Source: Asticcacaulis sp. MM231 (lineage in GTDB: Bacteria > Pseudomonadota > Alphaproteobacteria > Caulobacterales > Caulobacteraceae). Taken from it: a stretch of DNA of 64,000 nucleotides. Below, piece by piece: positions 37,304-46,550 of this stretch. Below the pieces are notes generated by a model. The model did no database searches. It was not told the origin of the DNA and saw nothing but the letters and a program-made list of their open reading frames with translations. The first letter of the stretch is position 1, and every line of letters begins with the position of its first letter. The DNA is taken from contig NZ_OZ075108.1 of assembly GCF_964186625.1 (NCBI RefSeq), forward strand, positions 1,860,001 through 1,924,000, written 5' to 3'. A program made the translations under genes and the position numbers.

Positions 37304-38141
37304 ATTCTGATTCGGTTTTGACGACCGGCGTATCCAATGCTTCCTGCCCCCATTCTGCCCACGAGCCGTCATAGAGTAGGGCCGAGGTATGGCCGGTTTC
37401 GTGGAGCGCCAGGCTGATGATGGCGGCGGTCACGCCTGAGCCACAGGTGGTGATAACGGTATCGGTTTCATGAACGCCATGCGCCTGCAGTATCTCGGAC
37501 AGTTCTGCCCTGGGTTTCAGGGCGCCCTCGCGTATCAGTTCGGCAAAGGGCAGGCTGCGGCTGCCAGGCATATGGCCAGAGCGCAAACCGGCGCGCGGCT
37601 CAGGTGCGCTGCCATCGAAACGCGCCTTGGGTCTGGCATCCAGAATTGTGTAACCTGTTTCATTAAGATGGTTATACAATTCTCTCAAATTCATCACCTT
37701 TTCATCGCGTCGTTGCGGTGAATAGTTTGTGGGCACGGGCGTTATAATATCGGCCGAAACCTGCAAGCCGGCGGCCTTCCAAGCCGGCAAGCCACCGCGC
37801 AAGATTTGCACCTTGTCATGGCCCATAAGCTTGAACGTCCACCACACGCGCGCCGCGGAGAAGAGCCCCTGCCGATCATAGATCACGACATGATCGCTTT
37901 CGGAAATGCCCATCGCACCCATGGCCTCAGCGAATTGCCGGGCGGACGGCGCCATATGCGGTAGGGCCGAGGTATGATCGCTGATGGCTTCCAGATCAAA
38001 AAACTGGGCCGAAGGAATGTGGTCCTGCCGAAAGAGCGCGTGCATGTCCGTGCCATCAAGCGCCCAACTGCCATCGAGTATTTTGACAGCCTGTTTTTCG
38101 ATAAGGGCGTTCAGGCAGCCGGGTTCAATCTGCGTGGTCAT
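37290..38141 (-). CDS. sseA: 3-mercaptopyruvate/thiosulfate sulfurtransferase (two-rhodanese-domain)
   Basis: Moves sulfur from mercaptopyruvate or thiosulfate to an acceptor. The 283-residue protein has two rhodanese domains (about 10-125 inactive and 150-280 active). The active-site loop TTCGSGVTAA carries the catalytic Cys and has the CGSGVT form usual in mercaptopyruvate sulfurtransferases; thiosulfate enzymes more often have CRKGVT. Structural motifs ILDGSWALDGTD and ILDARPKARFDG are also seen. The ATG at 38141 is preceded by GAGGA; longer forms read through the end of the photolyase gene. The start overlaps photolyase by 17 bases, so the two are coupled. Confidence 0.92.
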   Translation of the reverse strand: MTTQIEPGCLNALIEKQAVKILDGSWALDGTDMHALFRQDHIPSAQFFDLEAISDHTSALPHMAPSARQFAEAMGAMGISESDHVVIYDRQGLFSAARVWWTFKLMGHDKVQILRGGLPAWKAAGLQVSADIITPVPTNYSPQRRDEKVMNLRELYNHLNETGYTILDARPKARFDGSAPEPRAGLRSGHMPGSRSLPFAELIREGALKPRAELSEILQAHGVHETDTVITTCGSGVTAAIISLALHETGHTSALLYDGSWAEWGQEALDTPVVKTESECPDL

Positions 38142-39615
38142 CTTGTCCTCGTTGTTTGTAAGCTTCCAGCGCGCGCTGGCGGGCGAAGGCGTGGTCGACG
38201 ATAGGCTTAGGATAGGCGGTGGAGGGCGGCGATGTGTCGCCTGAGCCAAACAGATCGTTTTGCACTGTCTTGTGGATACCGCCTGTGGAGGGATGTGTAT
38301 AACCCTGTATATAACGCGCGCGGTAAGCGCCCTGCGGGTCGAATTTTTCTGCTTGAGTTATGGGGTTGAAAACGCGGAAATAGGGGGCTGCATCGGCGCC
38401 GCAGCCTGCTACCCATTGCCAACTGGCCGGATTATTGGCCGGATCGGCATCCACAAGGCAATCCCAGAACCATTGTTCGCCGCGTCGCCAGTCAATCATA
38501 AGGTGCTTGATCAGGAAGGACGCGGCCACCATGCGGACGCGATTGTGCATATAGCCGGTCTGCCACAGCTCGCGCATTCCGGCGTCGACCAGTTCATAGC
38601 CGGTTTCGCCCCGGCACCAGGCCTTGAAACCGGCATCATCCTGCCGCCATTCAAACGTGTCAAAATCACGCCTGAAATTGACCTCGTGCAGCCTGGGTTG
38701 TTGGCCGAGCAAGCCGTAGGAGAAGTCGCGCCATGCCAGTTCAGCGCGGAACTTGGCGGTGCCCATGCTCAGGCTGTTATCGGCTCGCACGGCCTTGTCG
38801 GTTTCAAGAAGGATACGCTGCGGGCTGATTTCACCAAAGCGCAGGTGGGGCGAAAGGTGTGAGGTCAGGTCGAGATCGGGCCTGTCGCGTCCGGAGTCAT
38901 AATCGCGCAGATGATGCTTCAGAAAGCCGCGTAGCGCCGCTCGCGCCCCGCGTTCGCCTGGCTTGAAGCGGGCACCAAAGCCGTTAGACCAGTCTTTTCC
39001 GCCTGGCGTCAGCTTCGGCGCAAGGCCCAGAGCCTCGATGGACTGGGAGTGCGGCCATTTAGCCGGTGCAGCCCACGAATCAGTTGATGGGTTTTCCGGC
39101 AGATGATCAACATCACAGGCGCCCGATGCCTGAAGCGCCTTGAAATAGGGAGTAAAGACGCGAAACGGTTTACCTTCCCCGGTTCTGACCCGGTTGGGTT
39201 CCGTCAGAAGACTGGTATTCAGGCGGTTAAGCGTGAGGAAGGAAGCCTTTAATTTATTTTCAAGGTGCAGGTCATTTTCTTCATGGGCGGGGTCAAATGT
39301 ACGAGAACAAAATATTGTTTTTACATCATATTCTTTTGCCAATGACGCCAGAATGACCTGAGCCGTGCCGCGTTCAATAATCAATCTTGATCCAAATGAA
39401 CGCAAACCCTCATCCAAAGCTTTAAGAGAATGGTGCAACCACCATTTCGAAGCAGCGCCTAAAGGGCGTGTGGCAAGGGTTTCATCCCATATATAAAGAG
39501 GAATAATCGGTTGACCGGTTTTTAGCGCCGCTTGAACACTGGCCTGATCCTGAAGCCGCAAATCACTGCGAAACCACAGGATGACCGGCGCGGCATGTAG
39601 GGGGTTTTCTGTCAT
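38125..39615 (-). CDS. phrB: Deoxyribodipyrimidine photolyase
   Basis: FAD-dependent light-driven repair of cyclobutane pyrimidine dimers, 496 residues. The N-terminal antenna domain begins VILWFRSDLRLQDQAS; the FAD-binding helical domain has ELAWRDFSYGLL, ELVDAGMRELWQTGYMHNR, VRMVAASFLIKHL and NNPASWQWVAGCGADAAPY, all diagnostic of class I photolyase/cryptochrome. The Trp-rich electron route cannot be fully mapped by eye. ATG 39615 gives the standard start; the in-frame extension to 39660 has no support. Upstream gene of a two-gene unit with the sulfurtransferase; divergent from the glycosyltransferase 53 bases away. Confidence 0.94.
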   Translation of the reverse strand: MTENPLHAAPVILWFRSDLRLQDQASVQAALKTGQPIIPLYIWDETLATRPLGAASKWWLHHSLKALDEGLRSFGSRLIIERGTAQVILASLAKEYDVKTIFCSRTFDPAHEENDLHLENKLKASFLTLNRLNTSLLTEPNRVRTGEGKPFRVFTPYFKALQASGACDVDHLPENPSTDSWAAPAKWPHSQSIEALGLAPKLTPGGKDWSNGFGARFKPGERGARAALRGFLKHHLRDYDSGRDRPDLDLTSHLSPHLRFGEISPQRILLETDKAVRADNSLSMGTAKFRAELAWRDFSYGLLGQQPRLHEVNFRRDFDTFEWRQDDAGFKAWCRGETGYELVDAGMRELWQTGYMHNRVRMVAASFLIKHLMIDWRRGEQWFWDCLVDADPANNPASWQWVAGCGADAAPYFRVFNPITQAEKFDPQGAYRARYIQGYTHPSTGGIHKTVQNDLFGSGDTSPPSTAYPKPIVDHAFARQRALEAYKQRGQDDHAD

Positions 39616-39668
39616 GGAGCCTAAATGGAAGCTTGCCTGTTGGGAGCGTCTTGGGCACAAAGGCTAGC

Positions 39669-40451
39669 ATGGACCAAATCAATCGGACACCCTTAAGCTG
39701 CTGTATAATCGCTCATAATGAGGCGGATCGCATCGGTGATTGCATTCGCGCCATCCAGGGGCTTGTGGACGAAGTGCTGGTCATCGACAGTGGCTCCACT
39801 GATGACACGGTCGCGGTTGCGGAAGGTTTGGGCGCCCGCGTCCTGTATCATGCCTGGCCCGGCTACGGCCCGCAGAAGCGCTACAGTGAAGATTGCGCCA
39901 CGCATGACTGGATTCTCAATCTCGATGCGGACGAGGTGGTGACACCCGAACTCGCTGCCGAGATCAAGGCTTTGCTGCAAACGACACCACCGCTCAGGGC
40001 CTACCGGTTCCGCATCCGCAATGTCTATCCGCGCAAGTCCAAGCCCAGGCTTTGGGCTGACTATCATAACTATGTGCGGCTATATGATCGCCGGGTCGTC
40101 CGTTTTCGCGAAAGTCAGGTGCACGACACAGTGGACACGAGGCACGAGGCGGTCGGCCAGCTAAAGGGCCCGGTCATGCACTTCTCGTCGCGGTCCTACG
40201 CCCATATCCGCGCCAAGCTCGATTCCTATACCAACCTGCAAGCCAAGGTGTTGAAGAAACCGGCATGGGCCATCGTCTTGAGGCTGCCGTTTGAATATCC
40301 CTTCGTGTTTATACGCTATTTCTTCTTTCGCTGCCATTTTACGGGTGGTTTGGATGGCCTGTACAGTAGCCATCTGGCCGCGGAAGCGCGCCTTAAGCGC
40401 CTGTGGAAAATATTGATGGCGCAAAAAGCTGCGAAGAAAGCGCAAGGCTAA
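39669..40451 (+). CDS. Glycosyltransferase family 2 (WaaE/LgtF-like)
   Basis: A 260-residue GT-A fold enzyme. It shows LSCCIIAHNEADRIGDCI, the nucleotide-binding EVLVIDSGSTDDT, the metal motif WILNLDADEVV (DxD) and a C-terminal segment with FPYFRYFFFRCHF-like hydrophobic helix. The arrangement resembles lipopolysaccharide core beta-glucosyltransferases of the WaaE/LgtF type that have a short membrane-associating C-terminus. It is followed after 24 bases by a lipid A-type acyltransferase, consistent with outer-membrane glycolipid work. The sugar and acceptor are not known. ATG 39669 is preferred over an upstream TTG-type extension. Confidence 0.88.
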   Translation: MDQINRTPLSCCIIAHNEADRIGDCIRAIQGLVDEVLVIDSGSTDDTVAVAEGLGARVLYHAWPGYGPQKRYSEDCATHDWILNLDADEVVTPELAAEIKALLQTTPPLRAYRFRIRNVYPRKSKPRLWADYHNYVRLYDRRVVRFRESQVHDTVDTRHEAVGQLKGPVMHFSSRSYAHIRAKLDSYTNLQAKVLKKPAWAIVLRLPFEYPFVFIRYFFFRCHFTGGLDGLYSSHLAAEARLKRLWKILMAQKAAKKAQG

Positions 40452-40475
40452 TGTCAGCGAGTTCATCCTACCTTC

Positions 40476-41372
40476 ATGCAGAAACTGGCCTGGCGCTTGG
40501 AGGCTCTGCTCTATGACAGCTTTGTCGCGGTGATGCGCGCCTTGCCTGTTGATACCGCGTCAGACCTGGGCGGCTGGATCTTCCGAATCTTCGGCCCCAT
40601 GACCGGGGTTCAGAAGACCGTGCGGCGCAATCTGAAACTGGCCTTCCCAGATATGTCGGCTGACGAGCGCGATCTTTTGATCGCAAAGCAGTGGGAGAAT
40701 ACCGGCCGCGCCATGGCCGGGGAATTTCCGGTGATGGATCGCATCGTGAAGGATCGCAGCCGCTTTGATATCAAAGGCTTCGAAAAGCTGGAGGCCATCG
40801 CCAACAGCGGCAAGCCGGTCATCTTCATTTCCGGCCACCTGTCGAACTGGGAGATCATGAACGCGGCCATACTGGCGGCGAAGGTGCCCTATATGATCAC
40901 CTATCGCGCCGCGAATAATCCTTATGTCGATGCCCGTATACGCGCCGGTCGCGCGGCTTATGGCGTGACGATGTTCGCGCCGAAAGGCGGCGATGGCGCC
41001 AAGGAACTTCTGATTGCGCTGCAAAAAGGCGAGTCGGTCGGGCTGATGAACGACCAGAAGTTCAATCGCGGTGTGCCGACTCCGTTTTTTGGTCATATTG
41101 CGGAAACGGCACCGGGACCTACCAAACTGGCGCAGCGTTTTGGCACCGTGCTGCAGCCGTTGACGATTCGCCGTTTGCATAAGGCGCGTTTCCACGTGAC
41201 TGTACACGATCCGATCGAGGTTGATGATACCGGCCACAAGGCCAGGGACATAGAGACCACGGTCTGCAAGATCAGTGCTTTCATTGAACAGGCGGTACGC
41301 GATAACCCCGAAGAATGGTTCTGGGTCCATAAGCGCTGGCCGAATGACGTCTATAAGGCGTTGCAGGACTAG
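40476..41372 (+). CDS. LpxL/HtrB-type lysophospholipid acyltransferase
   Basis: A 298-residue membrane-associated acyltransferase that adds a secondary acyl chain to lipid A or a related lipid. The catalytic HX4E motif is in FISGHLSNWEIMNAA (His, Glu at about residues 122-127), preceded by GFEKLEAIANSGKPVIF and followed by NDQKFNRGVPTPFFG. One N-terminal hydrophobic segment. The ATG at 40476 is adequate. Its TAG stop is part of the CTAG target duplicated by the insertion sequence that follows, so the coding sequence is intact but anything downstream in the same transcript is separated. Could also act on ornithine or other lipids. Confidence 0.9.
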   Translation: MQKLAWRLEALLYDSFVAVMRALPVDTASDLGGWIFRIFGPMTGVQKTVRRNLKLAFPDMSADERDLLIAKQWENTGRAMAGEFPVMDRIVKDRSRFDIKGFEKLEAIANSGKPVIFISGHLSNWEIMNAAILAAKVPYMITYRAANNPYVDARIRAGRAAYGVTMFAPKGGDGAKELLIALQKGESVGLMNDQKFNRGVPTPFFGHIAETAPGPTKLAQRFGTVLQPLTIRRLHKARFHVTVHDPIEVDDTGHKARDIETTVCKISAFIEQAVRDNPEEWFWVHKRWPNDVYKALQD

Positions 41373-41392
41373 GAGCCCGTCCGAGTAACCAG
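41373..41392 (+). repeat. Left terminal inverted repeat of the insertion sequence
   Basis: GAGCCCGTCCGAGTAACCAG; matches the right end (reverse complement of 42899-42918) at 19 of 20 positions. Confidence 0.92.
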
Positions 41393-41484
41393 TTTTGGGG
41401 TTAGGTATTTTTTGATTTGGTTCGGCAATATCGGGCCCGGCCATTTTTTCGTTGCTGCCAGTCTGTTCAGAAGGTGTTTTGTCT

Positions 41485-42843
41485 TTAGGTTGCCTTGGCG
41501 AGCTTCAGGATGTTGTGAACGGTACAGATCATTGCCCATTCGGCGGATACGTTTTCTATGCCTCGCATTAGAAACTGACGAAAGCCTCTGGCGTGTTTGA
41601 TCTGGCCAAACACAGGTTCTACCGTCTGCTTTCGTAAACGGTATGGACTTTCATAGCCGCCTTCGCGCAATCGTTTGCGCATCTCTTCCGTTTTGGGCGT
41701 TTTGGCCCGGCCGCCATCCGCAGCCGGGCTGTTATGCTTTTGACGTCCGGTTGCAATAAAGGCGTCTATTTTCCGATTTTCCATGGCCGCTATATTGGCT
41801 TCGGAGCAATAGCCTGCATCAGCCGATAATTCGTCTGGAGCCTTGCCAGTATTGGCAATAACGGTGTCAACCATAGGCACCAACTGGGTGCAGTCGGCGG
41901 CGTAGTTGTTTAAGTCATGCGCCAATATGATCTGAGCCCTGGCGTCCACGGCCACCTGGGCATTATAGCCTTGGATAAATCCATCACGTCCCAGCATGAT
42001 TTTGCTATCAGGGTCAGTGAAGTTCCGTTGTGTCTTATTAGATGGCATACCTTCGGGCGTTTTCGGCTTAGGTCCACGCTTCTTCCCGGATGATGCTGGT
42101 GGGCCGTCTGGATCTTCCGGGTCTTTTCCGGACTTTGCCGCTTCAGCCTTTTTGTTCTCAGACTTTGCTTTGGCCTCGGCCTCAAGGGCGGCTCGTGCCT
42201 CCTTGATTTTCGCCAGCCTCTTTTCCTTCGAAGTCATCCAGTCTGGCGTTTCATCGCCACGCTTGTCACCAAACTCTGCATCTTCAGCGGCATCTGCAGC
42301 TTCTGCGGACTTAAGCCAACGCGCAACCTCAGCTTCCAGGTCAACCTCGGCGGTCTTCATCCGACCGTAGCTCATAGCCTTATTTTTTGACGCATTGGCC
42401 TTCATCTTCGTACCGTCCACAGACACATGGTTTAAGGCAACAAGACCAGCCTTACGGCACAGCGTCAACACCTGCAGGAATAGGCCGGACAACGCGCTCA
42501 AGTGACGTTTGCGAAAATCGGAGATCGTCCGATGGTCAGGACGGTTCATCGCAGTAACCGCCATAAAATCTAACCGCTCATCACACGACCTTGCCAGGCG
42601 ACGAGACGAATAAATACCCCGGCTATAACCATAAAGTAGCAGGGCCGTCATCATGCGAGGATCATAAGGCGGATAACCACGATCCTCGCTGTAAACATCC
42701 AAAATAGAAGACAAATCAAGATCTTCCCTGACCATGTCTCGGATAAAGTGAGACAGGTGACCTGCGGGAACGAATTCGTCCACAGAAGGTGGAAGAAGCT
42801 GAAGTTGGTCAACTAGCCAGGGCCGGAATGTCTTGGTGCTCAT
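41485..42843 (-). CDS. IS1182 family transposase
   Basis: A DDE transposase of 452 residues. The N-terminal DUF772 part has RGYPPYDPRMMTALLLYGYS, seen as YPPYDPRMM, and DHRTISDFRKRHLS; the catalytic core has HVSVDGTKMKANAS (first Asp), SADAGYCSEANI (second Asp) and KQTVEPVFGQIKHARGF (Glu). A Lys/Glu/Asp/Pro-rich spacer fills about residues 190-255, usual in this family. ATG 42843 gives the start STKTFRPWLVDQLQLLPPS; an upstream GTG at 42873 would add ten residues. The gene is open throughout. Confidence 0.94.
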   Translation of the reverse strand: MSTKTFRPWLVDQLQLLPPSVDEFVPAGHLSHFIRDMVREDLDLSSILDVYSEDRGYPPYDPRMMTALLLYGYSRGIYSSRRLARSCDERLDFMAVTAMNRPDHRTISDFRKRHLSALSGLFLQVLTLCRKAGLVALNHVSVDGTKMKANASKNKAMSYGRMKTAEVDLEAEVARWLKSAEAADAAEDAEFGDKRGDETPDWMTSKEKRLAKIKEARAALEAEAKAKSENKKAEAAKSGKDPEDPDGPPASSGKKRGPKPKTPEGMPSNKTQRNFTDPDSKIMLGRDGFIQGYNAQVAVDARAQIILAHDLNNYAADCTQLVPMVDTVIANTGKAPDELSADAGYCSEANIAAMENRKIDAFIATGRQKHNSPAADGGRAKTPKTEEMRKRLREGGYESPYRLRKQTVEPVFGQIKHARGFRQFLMRGIENVSAEWAMICTVHNILKLAKAT

Positions 42844-42898
42844 AGGAAATGAGTGAATCACCAAGACACACAACTGTCGACCAAAAACCTCAAAAAGG

Positions 42899-42918
42899 CT
42901 GATTACTCGGACGGGCTC
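42899..42918 (-). repeat. Right terminal inverted repeat of the insertion sequence
   Basis: Read on the minus strand, GAGCCCGTCCGAGTAATCAG; one mismatch to the left end. Followed by the CTAG target copy. Confidence 0.92.
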
Positions 42919-42999
42919 CTAGGGCTGTTATCAAGGGTCACAAAAAGTGAACCCTGAAGACCTTGCTTTAGGATGGCACGCTCTTAAGCTCTGCCCGAC

Positions 43000-44133
43000 A
43001 TGTGGATACAGAATGTAATGAAACGCCGGCGTGGTCTGGTGATTGGCGGGGCTATAGCCACCTTTGTGGCGCTCGCCTTGTTGTATCTGCAAAACGACAT
43101 CCATCGTGATCTTCTTGATCCCAAGATACCGTTCCCAGTCTATCAGCCGCCACCTGCACCGGATTACGCCAAAATGGACGCCTGGCACCTCAATCCGGCC
43201 CTGGCGAAATTCTATGCTGATCCACGCAAGGTCGATGTGTTCTTCATCCATGCCACCAGCTTCAACGGCGGTAAGTCGTGGTTGGGGGCAACCGGCAGCA
43301 ATGCTGCGCAGGAAGATGTGCATCGCATACAGTTGCCCAATTATGCTGCACCCTTTGGTATCATGGGCAATATCTATGCTCCCAAATATCGTCAGGCTAG
43401 CCTCTATACCCAGTTGACGCTGCGCGAAGATGCCCGTGAAGCCCGGCAATTCGCTTACCGCGATGTGGAGGCCGCTTTCCGTGTTTTCCTGAAAAAGCGC
43501 CAAGGGGGACGCGGTTTCGTGATCGTGGGAATCGAGCAGGGCGGGGTGCTCGCGGAACGCCTGATCCGCGATATCGTGGCGCCTGATCCCGACCTCAAAC
43601 AACAACTGGTGGCGGCTTACCTGCTGGAAACCCTTGTGCCGGAAAGTCAGTTCGGGCCGCAAAGCCCATGGCTGCCAGCCTGTATGTCACGTCAGCAAAC
43701 GCATTGTCTCGTCAGCTATGTCTCCATCAATTCAGGCCGTCCCGATATAGCGCTTCAAGTGCTGCAAAAGGCCGTTTATTGGGAAGGTGATGAATTGGCA
43801 GGGCTGGGATCGGCCAAGGGGGTTTGCGTCAATCCCTTGCTGGGCGCGGCGTCAAACGAAGAGGTCGCGGCAAGGCATTCTTTAGGCGCCACCAACGCCA
43901 CCGGGCTGGAATGGGGCACAGAACCGCCGTTGAGTCCGCGCAAGGTGTCAGCGCATTGCCTGCGTGGGTTGTTGTTCGTCGATAAGCCGAATTCGCCGTC
44001 CTTGCGCGATGACGGCACTTGGGAGGGGCAGAGAAAGGTCAATCCTTACAATCTGTTCTATGGTGATCTTCAAGCGGATATTCAGGCGCGCTGGCAGGCT
44101 TATCAAGCGCTGCCGGTACCGGCGCAGCCCTAG
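43000..44133 (+). CDS. DUF3089 family protein
   Basis: A 377-residue protein with one N-terminal membrane anchor (RGLVIGGAIATFVALALLYL). The rest is an alpha/beta-hydrolase-like DUF3089 domain: VDVFFIHATSF with GGKSW, then FAYRDVEAAFRVFL and the nucleophile-elbow position GFVIVGIEQGGVLAERL, where Ser of a GxSxG elbow is replaced by Glu (G-I-E-Q-G). Most DUF3089 proteins have GHSQG at this place, so this copy may lack hydrolase activity. Starts at 43000 or 43018 (KRRRGLVIGG) are both without a good ribosome site. It lies 77 bases beyond the insertion sequence; before insertion it would have followed the acyltransferase. Confidence 0.82.
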   Translation: MWIQNVMKRRRGLVIGGAIATFVALALLYLQNDIHRDLLDPKIPFPVYQPPPAPDYAKMDAWHLNPALAKFYADPRKVDVFFIHATSFNGGKSWLGATGSNAAQEDVHRIQLPNYAAPFGIMGNIYAPKYRQASLYTQLTLREDAREARQFAYRDVEAAFRVFLKKRQGGRGFVIVGIEQGGVLAERLIRDIVAPDPDLKQQLVAAYLLETLVPESQFGPQSPWLPACMSRQQTHCLVSYVSINSGRPDIALQVLQKAVYWEGDELAGLGSAKGVCVNPLLGAASNEEVAARHSLGATNATGLEWGTEPPLSPRKVSAHCLRGLLFVDKPNSPSLRDDGTWEGQRKVNPYNLFYGDLQADIQARWQAYQALPVPAQP

Positions 44134-46197
44134 TCCTGCTTATCCGCCAGGTCAGGTCGCCAGTCAAAAAGCTGCTTGAGCACCTCGATGGCCTTGCGGC
44201 GCGGCGCTGGCAATGCGTCCCCGTGTTGCAGAACATAGATGGCATCGCGCGCCGCCATCGCGATCAGGCTGGTGTGCGCCACCGGATCGACGAAGCGATA
44301 GTCGGGGAAGCCGGATTGCTTGGCGCCCAGAATGTCACCTTCGCCGCGCAGTTTCCAATCCATCTCAGCGATCTTGAAGCCGTCCTCGGTGTCACGCAAA
44401 AGCTCCAGACGTGCCTGTGCGTTCTTTGACAGAGGCGTATCGTAAAGCAGGATGCAGGCGCTCTTGTCGCGTCCGCGCCCGACACGCCCGCGAAGCTGAT
44501 GCAGTTGCGCCAGGCCAAAGCGTTCCGCCTGCTCGATGATGATGATCGACGCGGTCGGCACATCAATCCCGACCTCAACAACAGTTGTGGCGCACAGGAT
44601 GCGTATTTCACCGGCGGCAAACCGGCCTATGACCGCGTCCTTGTCTTCCGAAGCCATGCGACCATGCACAAGGCCGATCTCTATCCCCATGGCCTCCTGA
44701 AGCTCACGATGACGCCGTTCGACCGCGATCAGGTCGGATTCCGCGGTATCTTCGACCAGCGGGCAGATCCAGTAGGCTTGTGAACCACTGGCCAGCGCCG
44801 TTTTCAGGCGCGCGATCACATCCGGCAGCCTTTGGCGCGGCAAGACCGCCGTATGGATCGGCTGGCGGCCGGGCGGCTTTTCATCGAGGATACTAAGATC
44901 GGCCTCGCCATACTGCGTCAGAGCCAGGGTGCGCGGGATCGGCGTCGCCGACATCGACAGATAATGAACGGCGTCGCCCTTGGAAAACAGGCGCTGGCGC
45001 TGACCGACACCGAAGCGGTGTTGCTCGTCGATGACGGCCAGTTGCAGGCTCTTGAAATCGACACCGTCCTGAAAGACGGCGTGGGTGCCAAAGATGATCA
45101 TGACCTCGCCATTGGCCACGGCAGCGCGTTTTTCTTCGCGCGCCTTGCCCTTGTCGCGTCCGGTCATGATGGTTGACGTGATGCCCAGAGGCTGCAGAAT
45201 TCGACTGACATTTCTCATAGTGCTGACGTGCCAGAATTTCCGTAGGCGCCATCATCACGCTCTGATAGCTGCCCTCCGCCAGATCGATCATAGCCAATAG
45301 CGCCACTAGCGTCTTGCCGGCGCCGACATCGCCCTGGATCAGCCGGTTCATGCGATGGCCAGAGCGCAGATCGCCGCGCACATCTTCCAGCGCCCGAATC
45401 TGCGCGCCCGTCAGCCCGAAAGGCAGGCTGGCCAGCGCCAGATCGGACCAGGCGCGATAATCAACCACACGGGCGCTCGTGCTTTGTCGGTGCTGTTTTC
45501 GGCTTTTAAGCGCCAGTTGATGCGCCAGCGCTTCATCATAGGCCAGACGCTGGCGCGACGGTGCATCGGGCGACAAATCAAACTCGGCTTGCGGCGCATG
45601 GACAGTTTTCAGCGCTGCATTAAAGGATGGCCATATGTATTTGTCCAATATAGCTTTATCCTGCCATTCCGGCAGATCGGGCAGGGTGGCCAGGGCGGTC
45701 TGCGCGAACTTGCGGATCAGGCGAGACGACAGGTCATAAGTCGCCGGATAAACAGGTTCGCACGCCGGGATTTCACCAGCCTGCGCGACATCGACCACAT
45801 AGTCCGGATGCGTCATCTGAAGATATGATCCGAACTTTTCGATCTTGCCGCTGATCAGCCGTTTCTCGCCAATCGGATGCTGAATCTCGAAGCTGCGGAT
45901 GCGGTGGAAATAGACCAGTTGCATCCGGCCGGTATCGTCAAACACCTCTATGCGCTGGGGCGCCTTAGGCGCGGAAGATGGATAGCCGCCGATAGTCACC
46001 TCGACCGTCTGAACCTCGCCGATTCGCGCTGTAGCGAGCGTTACCAACGGCCTTTTTATGATCCCCGACGGCAGGAAGAAGGCCAGATCCCGCACATGCG
46101 TCCCCACATGGGCGCTTAAGGAAGGCGCTATCTTGGGGCCGACGCCTTTCAGGCTGGTCACCGGCGCATAGTAGGGAAACAAAATTTCTGGTCGCAT
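44130..46197 (-). pseudogene. recG: ATP-dependent DNA helicase RecG, split by a one-base insertion
   Basis: Branch-migration helicase that reverses stalled forks. The first reading frame (from ATG 46197) has the wedge/OB domain and Walker A IQGDVGAGKTLVALL up to LARQHYE; the second carries FGTHAVFQDGVDF, VIDEQHRFGV, SMSATPIPRTLAL, helicase motifs LCATTVVEVGIDVP and QLRGRVGRG, and the C-terminal FPDYRFVDPVAH. The frames meet at plus-strand TTT 45211-45213, read AAA on the coding strand; removing one A restores HYENVSRILQPLGI and a 688-residue product. The span of 2068 bases is one over a multiple of three. Truncation would remove helicase motifs II-VI. A real loss of recG is possible; a sequencing error is equally plausible. 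Confidence 0.9.
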
Positions 46198-46262
46198 GGG
46201 CTTATCAAGCACCAAAAATGCTTTATGAGAAGGGCCAGATTGGTTTTCCGGAGTTCAAAGCT

Positions 46263-46544
46263 GTGACAGAAAAAGAGATGCGTGAGGCGCGCCTGAAAAA
46301 GCTGTCCTTCCGGGCATGGCGTCGAGGCTTCAAGGAGGCCGATATCATCCTCGGAAACTTTGCCGATGATCGTCTGCCAGAGATGACACCTGAGGAACTG
46401 GATATTTTTGAAATCCTGCTCGAAGTGCCCGATCAGGACCTCTATGGCTGGATCATTCAGCGCGATCCGACCCCCGAAGACTTCCGCTCGGTGATCATGG
46501 ATCAGCTCAATCAGTATTATAAAATCGCCTATACGAAGATCTAA
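46263..46544 (+). CDS. sdhE: Succinate dehydrogenase assembly factor 2 / FAD assembly factor SdhE
   Basis: Small cytoplasmic protein that promotes covalent FAD attachment to SdhA. It shows the family core REARLKKLSFRAWRRGFKEADIILG with the essential RGxxE (as RRGFKEAD), and the acidic DDRLPEMTPEELDIFEILLE, then DQDLYGWI. I chose GTG 46263 (93 residues) because GGAG lies eight bases upstream and the family typically begins near this point; ATG 46218 gives 108 residues without a site. It is divergent from recG and stops six bases before mfd, probably in one operon with it. Confidence 0.9.
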   Translation: MTEKEMREARLKKLSFRAWRRGFKEADIILGNFADDRLPEMTPEELDIFEILLEVPDQDLYGWIIQRDPTPEDFRSVIMDQLNQYYKIAYTKI

Positions 46545-46550
46545 GACTGC

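Larger units (their letters stand above)
41373..42918 (-). mobile_element. IS1182-family insertion sequence, complete
   Basis: A 1546-base element with 20-base terminal inverted repeats (41373-41392 and 42899-42918, one mismatch, outer sequence GAGCCCGTCCGAGTAA) and one full-length transposase gene on the minus strand. It is flanked on both sides by CTAG (41369-41372 and 42919-42922), taken as a four-base target duplication at a palindromic site. The left CTAG contains the stop codon of the acyltransferase. No degeneration of ends or transposase is seen, so it may be active and recent. Confidence 0.93.
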
